A stretch of 64,000 nucleotides of DNA from Mucilaginibacter sp. dw_454 (GCF_018449775.1 NZ_JAAVVB010000001.1:744001-808000), one strand, 5' to 3'; counted from the stretch's first letter, positions 1-11,204 are shown. Notes: generated from the sequence alone by a model not told the origin. A program made the numbers and translations.

Positions 1-635
1 AAAGGTATACCCAGTTTTAAAGCTGCGTAAGCGTAGATCATACTTGGCGCAATCAATTTGTCGTCGGCTTTTAAACCAGCTTCAAATTTATCTAAAGTGC
101 TGTGTACGTCTGATGCTTCGTAATAGATTTCGGTTGAACCGCACCATACCAAAACCACACGGTCAAGACCGTTTTGCTCTTTAAAGCTTTGGATATCTTC
201 CATTACCTGTTGAGCCAGCTCATAACGGGTACCGGTTTTTACGTGGGTAGCAGTTAGGTTTTTAGCGTAGTTTTGATCAAATGCAGCCTTCATTGGCTTT
301 ATTTGTTCTAATTCTTCTTTAACAGCGTACAATAAACCGGCGTCTAACACCTTAGCGTTCATTGCAGACTCATATACGTTATCTGTATATACGTCCCAAC
401 CACCCCAAACAATATCGTTTAAACTGGCCAATGGCACAAAGTCTTTAACTTTAGGGCGACGGTTTTCTGTACGTTTGCCTAGGCGGATTGTACCCATTTG
501 GGTAAGTGAACCAATTGGCTGTGAAATTCCTTTTTTTACTGCTTCAACTCCGGCTATTAATGTAGTGGCTACTGCGCCTAATCCCGGAAGCAAAATACCA
601 AGTTTACCCTCGGCAGGTTTGATGTTGCTTTTCAT
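1..635 (-). CDS. ino1: myo-inositol-phosphate synthase, partial (C-terminus outside window)
   Basis: This gene reads leftward off the window edge, so only about 211 N-terminal residues are visible. The ATG is at 635. The translation begins with a Rossmann-type NAD motif GLGAVATT at residues 18-25, then blocks typical of the bacterial inositol-3-phosphate synthases of Bacteroides (PIGSLTQMGT, LNDIVWGGWDVY, TGTRYELAQQ, STEIYYEASD). The family converts glucose 6-phosphate to myo-inositol phosphate with an internal NAD redox cycle in the cytosol. It is the last visible gene of a leftward run with a ceramide-reductase-like SDR, a GNAT protein and serine palmitoyltransferase. That context suggests its product feeds inositol-containing (sphingo)lipids (inference). 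The gap to the upstream gene is 36 nt. Confidence 0.88.
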   Translation of the reverse strand, partial: MKSNIKPAEGKLGILLPGLGAVATTLIAGVEAVKKGISQPIGSLTQMGTIRLGKRTENRRPKVKDFVPLASLNDIVWGGWDVYTDNVYESAMNAKVLDAGLLYAVKEELEQIKPMKAAFDQNYAKNLTATHVKTGTRYELAQQVMEDIQSFKEQNGLDRVVLVWCGSTEIYYEASDVHSTLDKFEAGLKADDKLIAPSMIYAYAALKLGIP

Positions 636-671
636 TTGTAATGTAATATAGATTGATATTTGTGTACTTTG

Positions 672-1658
672 TTATATCCAATTATTATCCTTGTACCATT
701 TTAAGGTTTCTTGTAAACCTTTATCTAGGGGGTAAAGCGGGTTAAATCCGAGGTCTTGTTTAGCCAGTTCGATACTACATGACCAGTTAACAGCCATTAG
801 CTCGTTCAGTTTCTCCAGATTTAAAATAGGGGCAGTGTTCCTCAAAGAACTTACTTTTTCTGAAATGCCCGCGATTAATTTTACAAAATTTACCCAAAGA
901 TGAAACTTCAACGTCTTTACGTTTAAAATAGTCTTGGTTAAAGTGCCTAATTCGTGCCGGTCATAAAAATTACCGTCGGCTAAGTTGTAGGTTTTCATAT
1001 CACCGGCGTTTAGAGCCAGCAGTGCTGCTTTTGCCAAATCCGTTACATAAATAAAGCTCAGCTTTTGGTTAATTCTGCCGATGTAAGGCTCCAACCGATT
1101 ACTTACCTGTTTAAAGAAGATGAAAATCCCCGTATCGCGAGGGCCGTAAACAGCCGTGGGTCTTAATATCGTATAATTTAAATCTTTAACGGCTTCCAAT
1201 TTTTTTTCTGCAAGCAATTTGCTGCGTCCGTAAGCGGTAATAGGGTTGGGGGGGCTATCCTCGGTAATGACACCGCCCCAGGTTTTTAGTGGGCCAATGG
1301 CTGCAAGACTGCTGATCAATACGAACTTTTTCAAAACAGTGCCTAATGCTAAAGCCGCTTGGGCAAGGTTAGCAGTGTAGTCGGCATTTACTTTATTGTA
1401 TTCCTCTTCCGAGATAGCCCTGGTAAGGCCGGCTGCGTGGATGATGTAATTAAATTGCTTATCTAAAAATTCAGCTTTAAGCGATTCAATATTAGCATAA
1501 TCGAGGTAGATATATTGAACGTTCAGATCTTTAAGATGCTCGATCTTACTATTTTTTCTGACTGCTGCGAATACCTCGAGGTTGTTTTGCAGCGCTTCAA
1601 TGATCAGGTGGTAGCCAACAAATCCACTTGCGCCGGTTATTAAAACCCGTTCCTTCAT
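672..1658 (-). CDS. NAD-dependent epimerase/dehydratase (extended SDR), candidate ceramide reductase
   Basis: A 328-residue extended short-chain dehydrogenase. The dinucleotide-binding motif TGASGFVG is at residues 8-15 and the catalytic YxxxK is at Tyr143-Lys147, with the upstream Ser in ISSLAA near 117. Extended SDRs act on nucleotide sugars or lipid intermediates, and sequence alone does not separate these. The start ATG overlaps the stop of the GNAT gene upstream (ATGA, 1655-1658), so the two are translationally coupled. In Caulobacter and many Bacteroidota an SDR of this type (CerR) reduces 3-oxo-ceramide and is encoded near spt and a GNAT-like ceramide synthase, which is the arrangement seen here. 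That role is inferred from context. A nucleotide-sugar epimerase is the alternative. Confidence 0.8.
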   Translation of the reverse strand: MKERVLITGASGFVGYHLIIEALQNNLEVFAAVRKNSKIEHLKDLNVQYIYLDYANIESLKAEFLDKQFNYIIHAAGLTRAISEEEYNKVNADYTANLAQAALALGTVLKKFVLISSLAAIGPLKTWGGVITEDSPPNPITAYGRSKLLAEKKLEAVKDLNYTILRPTAVYGPRDTGIFIFFKQVSNRLEPYIGRINQKLSFIYVTDLAKAALLALNAGDMKTYNLADGNFYDRHELGTLTKTILNVKTLKFHLWVNFVKLIAGISEKVSSLRNTAPILNLEKLNELMAVNWSCSIELAKQDLGFNPLYPLDKGLQETLKWYKDNNWI

Positions 1659-2773
1659 ATTGCTTTTTGGTACAAGCGGTATTTTTTGTATGGATCGCCT
1701 TTTATAGCTATAATGGCTTCATTGATCAATGTATTATTCTCTAACGTCCATCCGGCTTCGGCCCATTTTAATCCTCTTTCAGTATAATTTTTGATGATGG
1801 TACCGTACAATACTGCTTCAATACCCATCTTACGGTAACCATCAACCACACCTAAGGCGTATATGCGCAGACTTTGAATCTTCTTTTTGCCGAACAGCAG
1901 TTTAAAGATCCCCGTAGGGAATAAGCGGCCTTTTTTTATGGTCTTAAAGATCTCGTTGTAATTAAGGAGTGCCAGGCCAAAGGCAACGATTTTACCATCT
2001 TGCTCTGCAACCAGCGCAAACTCGGGGTCAAGTATCAATTTAAGATCTTTGGCAAGCCAGTCAAATTCTTCGTCGGTTAAGGGAACAAAACCGGTATTCT
2101 GATCCCAGGCCGAATTGTAAACCTCGCGCAATTTGACAGTTTCTTCTTTGAAGTTTTTTAAATCGACTTTGCGAATAACGATGTTATTGCGTTTTAAACG
2201 CTCCTGCAAAGCATTAAGCAATCTAACCGATTTATCGTCGTAGTTATTACCATCCCAATGCCAGGCAATCAAATCAACATCTTTAGCAAAGCCAAAACCT
2301 TCTATTAATTTGCCGTAATATTCGGCGTTGTAGGTTTGCATGAGTACCGGCGGGCTGTCAAAGCCTTCGACCAGTAAACCACATGGCTCGTTAGTCGAAA
2401 AGTTTACAGGGCCCAGGAATTTGCCGGTTACTTCTTGTTTTTTCAACCAGTCGGTTGCTGTTTTGAAAAGCAAATTGGCGGTTTCCTGATCATTGATGCA
2501 ATCAAAAAATCCAAAGAAACCATCGTTTACTTTATTGTATTCGTTGTGTGCATTGTTCAATATCGCAGCAATACGGCCAACTATCTTGTCGCCATCGTAA
2601 GCCAGAAAACATTGCAGCTTGTTGTGTTTATGAAATGGATGCTTGGTTAACAGATCGCGTTGTGCTATAAATAATTCAGGAACGTAATTTGGGTCGTCCT
2701 GGTAAAGATCGTGCGGGAAATCAATAAATGCTGTAAGCTCGTTTTTTGAGTTTACCGTTACTATTCTTTTCAT
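1655..2773 (-). CDS. GNAT-fold acyltransferase, candidate bacterial ceramide synthase
   Basis: A 372-residue protein starting at the ATG at 2773 (MKRIVTVNSK). An in-frame extension to 2821 would run through a terminator stem and is not credible. It has no signal peptide. The middle and C-terminus look like a GNAT acyltransferase (conserved LAYDGDKIVGRIAAI early, then EFALVAEQDGKIVAFGLAL and YALGVVDGYRKMGIEAVLY, the latter resembling an acyl-CoA-binding loop). The N-terminal part (DFPHDLYQDDPNYVPELF) is typical of the large family of about 370-390 residues found beside serine palmitoyltransferase in Bacteroidota. Bacterial ceramide synthases described in Caulobacter contain a GNAT domain, so N-acylation of 3-ketosphinganine is the likely role. 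It overlaps the SDR downstream by 4 nt. Confidence 0.72.
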   Translation of the reverse strand: MKRIVTVNSKNELTAFIDFPHDLYQDDPNYVPELFIAQRDLLTKHPFHKHNKLQCFLAYDGDKIVGRIAAILNNAHNEYNKVNDGFFGFFDCINDQETANLLFKTATDWLKKQEVTGKFLGPVNFSTNEPCGLLVEGFDSPPVLMQTYNAEYYGKLIEGFGFAKDVDLIAWHWDGNNYDDKSVRLLNALQERLKRNNIVIRKVDLKNFKEETVKLREVYNSAWDQNTGFVPLTDEEFDWLAKDLKLILDPEFALVAEQDGKIVAFGLALLNYNEIFKTIKKGRLFPTGIFKLLFGKKKIQSLRIYALGVVDGYRKMGIEAVLYGTIIKNYTERGLKWAEAGWTLENNTLINEAIIAIKGDPYKKYRLYQKAI

Positions 2774-2803
2774 GCAGAAAACCAATGGTTTGTGATTATT
2801 GGT

Positions 2804-2838
2804 ATAAAAAAATGCGGCCATCTGTTAAATGGCCGCAT
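2804..2838 (-). terminator. Rho-independent terminator between spt and the GNAT gene
   Basis: Perfect 10-bp inverted repeat ATGCGGCCAT (2812-2821) / ATGGCCGCAT (2829-2838) with a 7-nt loop. On the minus strand it is followed by a run of seven T (2805-2811). It lies just after the spt stop and before the GNAT start at 2773, so it should end most spt transcripts inside what otherwise looks like one operon. Confidence 0.85.
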
Positions 2839-2854
2839 CCTATATTGTGGATAA

Positions 2855-4423
<1,569 letters not shown>

Positions 4424-5767
4424 ATGAAAAAACTACAACTGTTGTTGATAATTAATTTTATCGTTATTTTAAATTCTGTCGCCGTTTTTGCTCAAGCTCC
4501 GGTTGATTCTGTACCCAGTGTCATCACTTTAAAACAAAGTGTTCTGTTTGCGTTACGCAATCAGCCCGCTGTACGACAAGCTGCCATAGACCAACAAATC
4601 AATGAGCGCGATATCCGTATTGGTTTATCTGGCTGGTTGCCCCAGGTTAACGGCTCTGGAGCTTACGATCACTATTTCAAGGGGAGCCCGGTAACAGCAA
4701 CCACGCCGGGTGTTGTATCACCAATTGACGAATTTTCGAGCTTAGGTGTTACTGCCAGTCAGGTTATATATAATAATGATGTACTGCTGGCTTCAAAAAC
4801 AGCCAACTACTCGCGTTTGTCTTTTCAACAAAATACTATCAGCACGCAAATCAATGTTTTGTCCGATGTTAGTAAGGCCTTCTTTGATGTGCTTTTATCA
4901 GAAAAACAGCTCAATATTATTAATGAAGATATAGTGCGCCTGCAGAGGAGTTTGAAAGATGCCTATTCAAGATATCAGGCAGGTGTTGCCGACAAGATCG
5001 ACTATAAACAAGCTACAATCGCTTTAAATAATGAAATTACGGCCCGTAAGCAAACCTCTGAGGCTATCAAAGCTAAACTAGCCTACCTGAAACAGATCAT
5101 GGGTGTGAATCCACAAAGCAATTTTACTTTGGCATACGATTCAACTACTTATGAGAAAGAGGCTTACATAGATACCAATCAAACGGTTAACTTCAATAAT
5201 CGTATTGAATATCAACAACTACTAACCCGTAAAAATCTCGACAATCTTAACGTAAGCTATTACCGTTGGGGATTTCTACCATCACTTGCGGCTGTCGGCA
5301 GTTATAGCCTGGCTTATTTGAATACTCATTTTGGTGGTTTATATGATAACGCATATCCAACCGGTTATGCAGGGTTATCATTATCAATACCTATTTTCCA
5401 GGGAACAAAACGTCTACAAAACCTGGCGAAAGCAAGACTGCAGGTTGAGCGCGGAGACCTGGATATTGTAAACAGTGAAAACACCATCAATACAGAATAT
5501 ATGCAGGCATTGGCCAATTACAAGAGCAATTACACAGCCTGGGAGATTGTAAAGCAAAACGTTAGCCTGGCTAATGATGTTTACAAAGTAGTTAGCCTTC
5601 AATATCGCGAAGGGATAAAAACCTACCTTGATGTTATTGTGGCACAATCTGATTTACGTACAGCCGAATTGAATTATTACAACTCATTGTTTCAATTATT
5701 GTCAAGCAAAATCGACTTAAAGAAATCGTTAGGAACGCTAACAGTCGATCAGTTGCAACAGCAATAA
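4424..5767 (+). CDS. TolC-family outer membrane efflux protein
   Basis: Outer-membrane channel of a tripartite efflux pump, 447 residues from the ATG at 4424. That start is chosen because it opens directly onto a signal peptide (MKKLQLLLIINFIVIL, cleavage after VFAQ), while the 44 in-frame codons upstream are not signal-like. The body shows two repeated coiled-coil halves typical of OEP/TolC proteins, with long amphipathic helices around LNVLSDVSKAFFDVLLSEKQL and a late repeat containing the usual YREGIKTYLDVIVAQSDL. It is 42 nt upstream of the adaptor gene, and the three genes read as one operon. It forms the trimeric outer-membrane exit duct. The substrate cannot be told from sequence. Confidence 0.9.
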   Translation: MKKLQLLLIINFIVILNSVAVFAQAPVDSVPSVITLKQSVLFALRNQPAVRQAAIDQQINERDIRIGLSGWLPQVNGSGAYDHYFKGSPVTATTPGVVSPIDEFSSLGVTASQVIYNNDVLLASKTANYSRLSFQQNTISTQINVLSDVSKAFFDVLLSEKQLNIINEDIVRLQRSLKDAYSRYQAGVADKIDYKQATIALNNEITARKQTSEAIKAKLAYLKQIMGVNPQSNFTLAYDSTTYEKEAYIDTNQTVNFNNRIEYQQLLTRKNLDNLNVSYYRWGFLPSLAAVGSYSLAYLNTHFGGLYDNAYPTGYAGLSLSIPIFQGTKRLQNLAKARLQVERGDLDIVNSENTINTEYMQALANYKSNYTAWEIVKQNVSLANDVYKVVSLQYREGIKTYLDVIVAQSDLRTAELNYYNSLFQLLSSKIDLKKSLGTLTVDQLQQQ

Positions 5768-5809
5768 AATTTAATAATAAAGAATACACAACAATACACC
5801 ACCATACTA

Positions 5810-7000
5810 ATGAAAAAAAGTTACATATTTTGGTTAGCCCCCGTTGCAATGTTAGCATGGGCATCATGTAAAAGCGATAAAGCAAAGCAAGACGGGCCAC
5901 CACCGGCAACGTCTGTATATCTTGCAGAAGCAAAGGTAGCCGATGCTGTTTATTATGATCAATATCAGGGCAGCGTTGTGTCATTAAATAATGTAGAACT
6001 GCGCGCACAGGTATCTGGCTTTATTACCGGCATCTTTTTTAAGGAAGGAGATGTTGTACAGAAGGGGCAGCCGCTTTATGAAATTGATAAACGCAAGTTT
6101 CAGGATGCAGTAGTGCAGGCCCAAGCCAATCTGGCTAATGCCAATGCCAATTTAGATAAAGCAAAAAAAGACGTTGACCGTTATGATATGCTGTTAAAAG
6201 CCGACGCGGTTGCACGTCAAACAGTTGACCAGTCTACCGCAACTTATGAAACTAGTAAAGGGCAGGTTGCCGTAGCCAAAGCGGCTTTAGCATCTGCCAG
6301 AACAGATCTTTCTTATGCTACTATCACGGCACCGGTTACTGGCCGTATAGGTATATCACAAGTAAGATTAGGGTCGCAAGTTGGTGCAGGTACCACTTTA
6401 TTAAATACGGTATCAAGCGAAAATCCGATAGGTGTCGATGTGGTGATCAATGAGCAAGACATCAATCGTTTTTACGAGCTGCAAAGAAAAAGTACAGATA
6501 CAACTTTTAAACTGGTATTGCCTGATGGTGTTACCACCTATGATAAACCGGGTAAAATTTTAGCAATAGACCGTGGGGTTAACAACCAAACCGGATCTAT
6601 CAAAGTAAGGGTACAATTTGAAAATGAGCACTCTTTATTAAAAGATGGCATGAGCACCGTATTGAAAGTGCTTAATAATCAATCTGGCGATAGGGTTATT
6701 ATACCTTATAAAGCAGTTACCGAGCAAATGGGCGAGTTCTTTGTGTTTATAACGAAGGATACAACTATGAAAGCGAAAGATAGCGGTGAGAAAAAAGATA
6801 CTATAGCCTTACAGCATAAAGTAGCTTTAGGTCCGCGTTTAGGTAGCAGTGTGGTAATTATGTCGGGCATTAAAGCCGGAGACAAGGTGATTACCGATGG
6901 TTTCCAACGTTTACGCGACAGCGGTATGGTTACTACCGGCGTTCCGGCTCCGGCAGCGGGTGCAACTGGCGCAGGCGGTGGCAAACCAGCTAAAAACTAA
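5810..7000 (+). CDS. RND efflux periplasmic adaptor (MFP) lipoprotein
   Basis: A 396-residue membrane-fusion protein. The N-terminus is a lipoprotein signal with Cys20 after LAWAS, so it is probably lipid-anchored in the inner membrane. Next come the biotinyl-lipoyl-like half (VELRAQVSGFITGIFFKEGDVVQKGQPLYEID), an Ala/Asn-rich alpha-helical hairpin (about 90-150), the second lipoyl half (ATITAPVTGRIGISQV), a beta-barrel and a C-terminal membrane-proximal domain. The tail is Ala/Gly-rich. AcrA/MexA-type adaptors join the inner-membrane RND pump to TolC. It lies 42 nt after the TolC gene and 27 nt before the RND gene. Confidence 0.92.
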   Translation: MKKSYIFWLAPVAMLAWASCKSDKAKQDGPPPATSVYLAEAKVADAVYYDQYQGSVVSLNNVELRAQVSGFITGIFFKEGDVVQKGQPLYEIDKRKFQDAVVQAQANLANANANLDKAKKDVDRYDMLLKADAVARQTVDQSTATYETSKGQVAVAKAALASARTDLSYATITAPVTGRIGISQVRLGSQVGAGTTLLNTVSSENPIGVDVVINEQDINRFYELQRKSTDTTFKLVLPDGVTTYDKPGKILAIDRGVNNQTGSIKVRVQFENEHSLLKDGMSTVLKVLNNQSGDRVIIPYKAVTEQMGEFFVFITKDTTMKAKDSGEKKDTIALQHKVALGPRLGSSVVIMSGIKAGDKVITDGFQRLRDSGMVTTGVPAPAAGATGAGGGKPAKN

Positions 7001-7027
7001 TTTATCGGGTACTTAAATATATTTTAA

Positions 7028-10000
7028 ATGATTGCAGAAACCTTTATAAAAAGACCCGTTACGGCCATCGTTATATCCCTGGTAATTGTTATAGTCGGGA
7101 TTTTAGCTATGACCAGCTTACCAATAGGGCAGTATCCGGAAATTACGCCGCCTACGGTAACTATAACCGGTACCTATACGGGTGCCGACGCGCTAACGGT
7201 TGAGCAAACTGTTGCCACACCTATTGAAACACAGGTTAACGGTACACCTGGCATGACATACCTGCAAAGTAATAGCACTAACAACGGTGCTTTGAGTATG
7301 ACAGCCAACTTTGAAGTAGGTACCGATATTAATATTGCAGCGCTTGATGTGCAAAACCGGGTAGGTATTGCTACGCCGACATTACCGCAAGAAGTGCAAC
7401 GTTTGGGTCTGACCGTTAGAAAGAGAAACCCGAGTATATTGATGTTGGTTGCATTGTATTCGCCTAAGGGTAGCCACGCGGTTACTTATTTGGACAACTA
7501 TGCCAACATATTCTTAAAAGATGCATTGCTACGTACAAAAGGTGTAGGCGACGTGGTATCGCGTGCGGATGACTTTAGCATGCGGATCTGGTTGAAACCA
7601 GATAAACTAGCTTCCTTTGGTATGACCGCTGCTGATATTACGGCTGCTTTAAATGAGCAGAACGCGCAAGTTGCAGCGGGTACTGTAGGTGCAACCCCGC
7701 AAGAAACCGGTCAGACTTTTGAGTACTCTGTAATTGTAAAGGGGCGTTTAGTAACGCCCGAAGAATTTGGGAACGTTATTGTACGTACCCAACCAGGCAC
7801 AGGTGCTGTAGTGCACTTGAAAGATGTTGCCCGTGTTGAGTTAGGTAAATTTAACTACGCCGGTAACTCTTTTGTTGACGGTAAGAGAGCTTCTTACCTG
7901 TTGATATACCAGGCGCCAAGCGCAAACGCTATAGAAACTGCAGATAATGTGTACGAGACCATGAAACAACTTAAACAGGCATTCCCTGCTGACGTTGATT
8001 ATGTAGTTCCGTTTGAGTCTGTAACTGTGGTTAAGGTGTCAGTACATGAGGTGGTTCAGACGTTGGTTATCGCCCTATTCCTGGTAATTGTAGTAGTGTT
8101 TTTATTCTTACAGAGCTGGCGTACTACTTTGATCCCGGTATTGGCTATCCCGGTATCAATTATAGGTACATTTATTTTCTTCATCCCCTTGCACTTTACT
8201 ATTAATACGCTTACCTTATTTGGTTTCGTGCTGGCCATTGGTATTGTAGTGGATGATGCCATTGTGGTGGTTGAGGCGGTGCAGCATTACATGGAAGAGA
8301 AGAACATGTCGCCAACCGATGCAACTTTGCATGCCATGCGCGATATATCAGCCCCGGTAATTGCTATAGCATTGATTTTAGCGGCGGTATTTGTGCCGGT
8401 TGGTTTTATACCAGGCATTGTAGGCCGATTATATCAGCAATTCGCTATAACCATTGCTATATCGGTATTAATTTCGGCGTTTGTGGCATTGTCATTAACA
8501 CCGGCATTATGTACCATATTGTTAAAGCCGAATGATCCTAAAAAGAAGAAGAATTGGTTAGATAAATTCTTCGCTGCGTTTAACGGCTGGTTTGAAAGAG
8601 TTACCGGTAAATATCGTAATGGTGTTGATAAGGGGATCAAGAACTCCAAGTTTGTCATTATTATATTAGTTTGTATTGTGATAGGTACGATATTACTCTT
8701 TAAAGGTAAGCCTACGGGATTCATCCCTACCGAGGATGAGGGCCGGATCTATATCACTTACGATTTACCTGAAGCATCCTCAACAGAACGTACCGTAAAA
8801 GTATTGCACGAAATGATGGATACTTTAGATAAAGTACCAGAGATAGCTCACTATGCAGCCTTGGGTGGCTTGAACGTGGTAAGTTTCGCGACGAAATCGA
8901 ACAGCGCCACCATATTTGTTCAGTTAAAAGATTGGGATAAACGTAGTATAACATCGCTGCAATTGGTACCTAAACTACAAGCCAAGCTGGCTAAGTTTAA
9001 AGAGGCCAGCGTGGTTGTAATCCCGCCACCTGCTATCCCTGGTTTGGGTAGTACTGCCGGTTTCTCTTTCATCCTGGAAGAAAAACAAGCCGGAGGCGAT
9101 ATCAAGAATTTTGAAAACGTAATGCGCAATTTTATTGCGGCGGTTAATAAGCGCCCCGAAATTGGTAAAGCGTTCTCTTTTTTTACCGCTCGTACGCCTG
9201 CTTATCAGTTAACTATTGATCGTGAAAAAACAAAACGTTTAGGTGTTCAATTGTCTGACGTAAACAACGCTTTACAAACCTATATGGGTAGCGCATTTAT
9301 TAATGATTTTACTATATATGGGCGTAACTTCCACGTATTAGCACAAGCCGATACAAACTATCGTACCAATATGTATAACCTGGGGCAATACTTCGTAAAG
9401 AACTCAGCAGGGGCGATGGTTCCATTAAGTACCTTAACATCGTACAAAATGATTGAGAACGCGCCGTTGATATCGCATTATAACTTATTCCGTTCTGCCG
9501 AGATTGACGGTAACCCTAAAGACGGCTATAGTAGCGGCGACGCTTTAAATGCTTTGGAAGAAGTAGCTGCCCAAACCTTACCGCAGGGTTATGGTTATGA
9601 GTTTTCTGGCTTGAGCCGCGAAGAGAAGCTGTCTGGTTCTAAAACCATATACATCTTTGCATTATCTATAGGTTTCGTATTCTTGTTCCTGGCGGCACTA
9701 TACGAGAGTTGGTCTGTACCGTTCTCGGTATTGTTGGCTGTACCATTAGGCGCATTTGGGGCGATATTGTTCCTGACGCTTAATAAATCGTTGGTTGACA
9801 ATATTTATGCGCAGATAGGTTTAATAACGCTCATTGGTCTCGCGGCCAAGAACGCCATCCTGATTGTGGAGTTTGCTAAGGAACGTGTGGATAAGGGTAT
9901 GGAATTGGAGAAAGCTACGTTGGAGGCAGTAAGGCTTCGTTTAAGACCTATTATTATGACTTCGATGGCATTCATATTAGGCGTTGCGCCATTGTTGTTT

Positions 10001-10192
10001 GCTGCGGGTGCGGGTGCCGAGGCTCGTAAAACTATTGGCTGGACAGTATTCGGCGGTATGCTTGCCGCTACATCGCTGGCTATATTTATAGTGCCTGTTT
10101 TGTTTTACCTGATAACCAAATTTGCTTATGGCAAAGAGAAGTTAGCAGAACTGGAAAAAAACTACAAGGAAGATCCTGACGAACTTCATTAA
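7028..10192 (+). CDS. RND efflux permease, hydrophobe/amphiphile efflux (HAE1) family
   Basis: A 1054-residue AcrB/MexB-type proton-driven pump of full family length. It starts MIAETFIKRPVTAIVISLVIVIVG (TM1, in two blocks), followed by the porter-domain motif GxYPEITPPTV. The central TM bundle carries the TM4 aspartate pair (GIVVDDAIVVVEAV) needed for proton relay. A second periplasmic domain and TMs 8-12 follow (IGLITLIGLAAKNAILIVEFAKE). It exports drugs, detergents or other amphiphiles from periplasm and inner leaflet through the TolC partner encoded upstream. Substrate unknown. The gene ends just before a strong terminator, closing the three-gene operon. Confidence 0.95.
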   Translation: MIAETFIKRPVTAIVISLVIVIVGILAMTSLPIGQYPEITPPTVTITGTYTGADALTVEQTVATPIETQVNGTPGMTYLQSNSTNNGALSMTANFEVGTDINIAALDVQNRVGIATPTLPQEVQRLGLTVRKRNPSILMLVALYSPKGSHAVTYLDNYANIFLKDALLRTKGVGDVVSRADDFSMRIWLKPDKLASFGMTAADITAALNEQNAQVAAGTVGATPQETGQTFEYSVIVKGRLVTPEEFGNVIVRTQPGTGAVVHLKDVARVELGKFNYAGNSFVDGKRASYLLIYQAPSANAIETADNVYETMKQLKQAFPADVDYVVPFESVTVVKVSVHEVVQTLVIALFLVIVVVFLFLQSWRTTLIPVLAIPVSIIGTFIFFIPLHFTINTLTLFGFVLAIGIVVDDAIVVVEAVQHYMEEKNMSPTDATLHAMRDISAPVIAIALILAAVFVPVGFIPGIVGRLYQQFAITIAISVLISAFVALSLTPALCTILLKPNDPKKKKNWLDKFFAAFNGWFERVTGKYRNGVDKGIKNSKFVIIILVCIVIGTILLFKGKPTGFIPTEDEGRIYITYDLPEASSTERTVKVLHEMMDTLDKVPEIAHYAALGGLNVVSFATKSNSATIFVQLKDWDKRSITSLQLVPKLQAKLAKFKEASVVVIPPPAIPGLGSTAGFSFILEEKQAGGDIKNFENVMRNFIAAVNKRPEIGKAFSFFTARTPAYQLTIDREKTKRLGVQLSDVNNALQTYMGSAFINDFTIYGRNFHVLAQADTNYRTNMYNLGQYFVKNSAGAMVPLSTLTSYKMIENAPLISHYNLFRSAEIDGNPKDGYSSGDALNALEEVAAQTLPQGYGYEFSGLSREEKLSGSKTIYIFALSIGFVFLFLAALYESWSVPFSVLLAVPLGAFGAILFLTLNKSLVDNIYAQIGLITLIGLAAKNAILIVEFAKERVDKGMELEKATLEAVRLRLRPIIMTSMAFILGVAPLLFAAGAGAEARKTIGWTVFGGMLAATSLAIFIVPVLFYLITKFAYGKEKLAELEKNYKEDPDELH

Positions 10193-10210
10193 TAAAATTT
10201 AATAATTAGA

Positions 10211-10244
10211 AACGCCCTTAGCAGAAATGTTAAGGGCGTTTTTG
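10211..10244 (+). terminator. Rho-independent terminator of the efflux operon
   Basis: Perfect 10-bp stem AACGCCCTTA (10211-10220) / TAAGGGCGTT (10231-10240) with a 10-nt loop, followed by T-rich sequence. It sits 18 nt after the RND stop codon. Confidence 0.85.
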
Positions 10245-10612
10245 TTTAAAGGCCTTTTTATATTACCGGCATCAGGTTTTTGTATAGATATTCATACACT
10301 GTAATACCTTCAAAAAGAGTTAAAAACGCGTTGCTCCATACAAATTGCCTACAAAATCGGGCAATTTTAACAGTATTTAACATCGATAGTTAACGATAAC
10401 TTAACAATGGACCTAAATTTCTACAGGACCTTCTTTCTTACTCATTTTCAGTAGTTAAGCTACTAACATTTGTTAATATTAGCTATAAATGGCTATCCCG
10501 GATGTAATCATGTAAATGTTAAAAAGCCGCAGAATTGGCACAATGGCAGAGTATTTGTTTAAGTGCCAGTATTAATATTTATATCTATCATTAATTAAAG
10601 AGAAACACAACA
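10245..10612. other. intergenic region upstream of the OmpW-like barrel gene
   Basis: AT-rich, about 370 bases, with no gene visible. It contains a small hairpin (AAATTGCC at 10342-10349 / GGCAATTT at 10360-10367) and a long leader for the barrel gene downstream. GGCAC...GTGCC (around 10536-10566) is a loose inverted repeat. No TAnnTTTG box with a matching TTTG was found. Confidence 0.4.
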
Positions 10613-11173
10613 ATGAAAAATTTAACAAAATTAGCAGCAGCAGCTTTAACGGGTGTTGCGCTATTCATCGGAACAAATGTGCATGCACAAACAATTACCC
10701 CTGATAAATTTCGTTTTGGCGTAGGTGTTGAAGGTGGTGCTGTTACAGGATATGCACACAACTTTTCTAACGTAGAATTGGGTGGTACCGCTAGGTTACA
10801 ATATGGTTTAGACAAAAACCTCGCAATTACCCTTACATCAGGTTATTATAATTTCTTCGGAAAAAACGATCCTACTACTGATACCAAATATCAGTCGTTA
10901 GGTATGGTGCCTATTAAATTAGGCATTAAGGCTTTCTTTACCGATAATCTTTATTTTGGTGCCGAAGCAGGTGCAGGTATTGAAACTAAAACTTTCTTAC
11001 CACAAGGTATAGATGAAAAGTTTGCTAATAAAGACACCAAATTGATATTATCACCAGCGGTAGGTTATGCGAGCAAACATTGGGATGTTGGTGTACGTTA
11101 TGAAAACTATTCAGGTCAAAGCACCAATTATGGCTTAGTAGGTCTGCGTTTAGCTTATGGCTTTGGATTGTAA
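10613..11173 (+). CDS. outer membrane beta-barrel protein, porin-like
   Basis: A 186-residue secreted protein. The signal peptide MKNLTKLAAAALTGVALFIG is followed by a cleavage site near HAQ. The mature part has alternating hydrophobic/polar beta strands rich in Gly and aromatics (TARLQYGLDKNLAITLTSGYYNFFG, GVRYENYSGQSTNYGLVGLRLAYGF, quoted in parts) and ends in an aromatic-Gly terminal strand, as in small eight-stranded outer-membrane barrels. I cannot assign a substrate or named family with certainty. It stands alone between two terminators. Confidence 0.75.
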   Translation: MKNLTKLAAAALTGVALFIGTNVHAQTITPDKFRFGVGVEGGAVTGYAHNFSNVELGGTARLQYGLDKNLAITLTSGYYNFFGKNDPTTDTKYQSLGMVPIKLGIKAFFTDNLYFGAEAGAGIETKTFLPQGIDEKFANKDTKLILSPAVGYASKHWDVGVRYENYSGQSTNYGLVGLRLAYGFGL

Positions 11174-11204
11174 CTAACAAAGAACAACAAAACCTTAAAA
11201 AATT

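Noticed and set aside
2773-2821. N-terminal extension of the GNAT gene
   Set aside because: It would translate through a terminator stem. ATG at 2773 is preferred.
10536-10566. TTGGCAC-like element before the barrel gene as a sigma-54 site
   Set aside because: The -12 half (TTGC) is missing at the required spacing.
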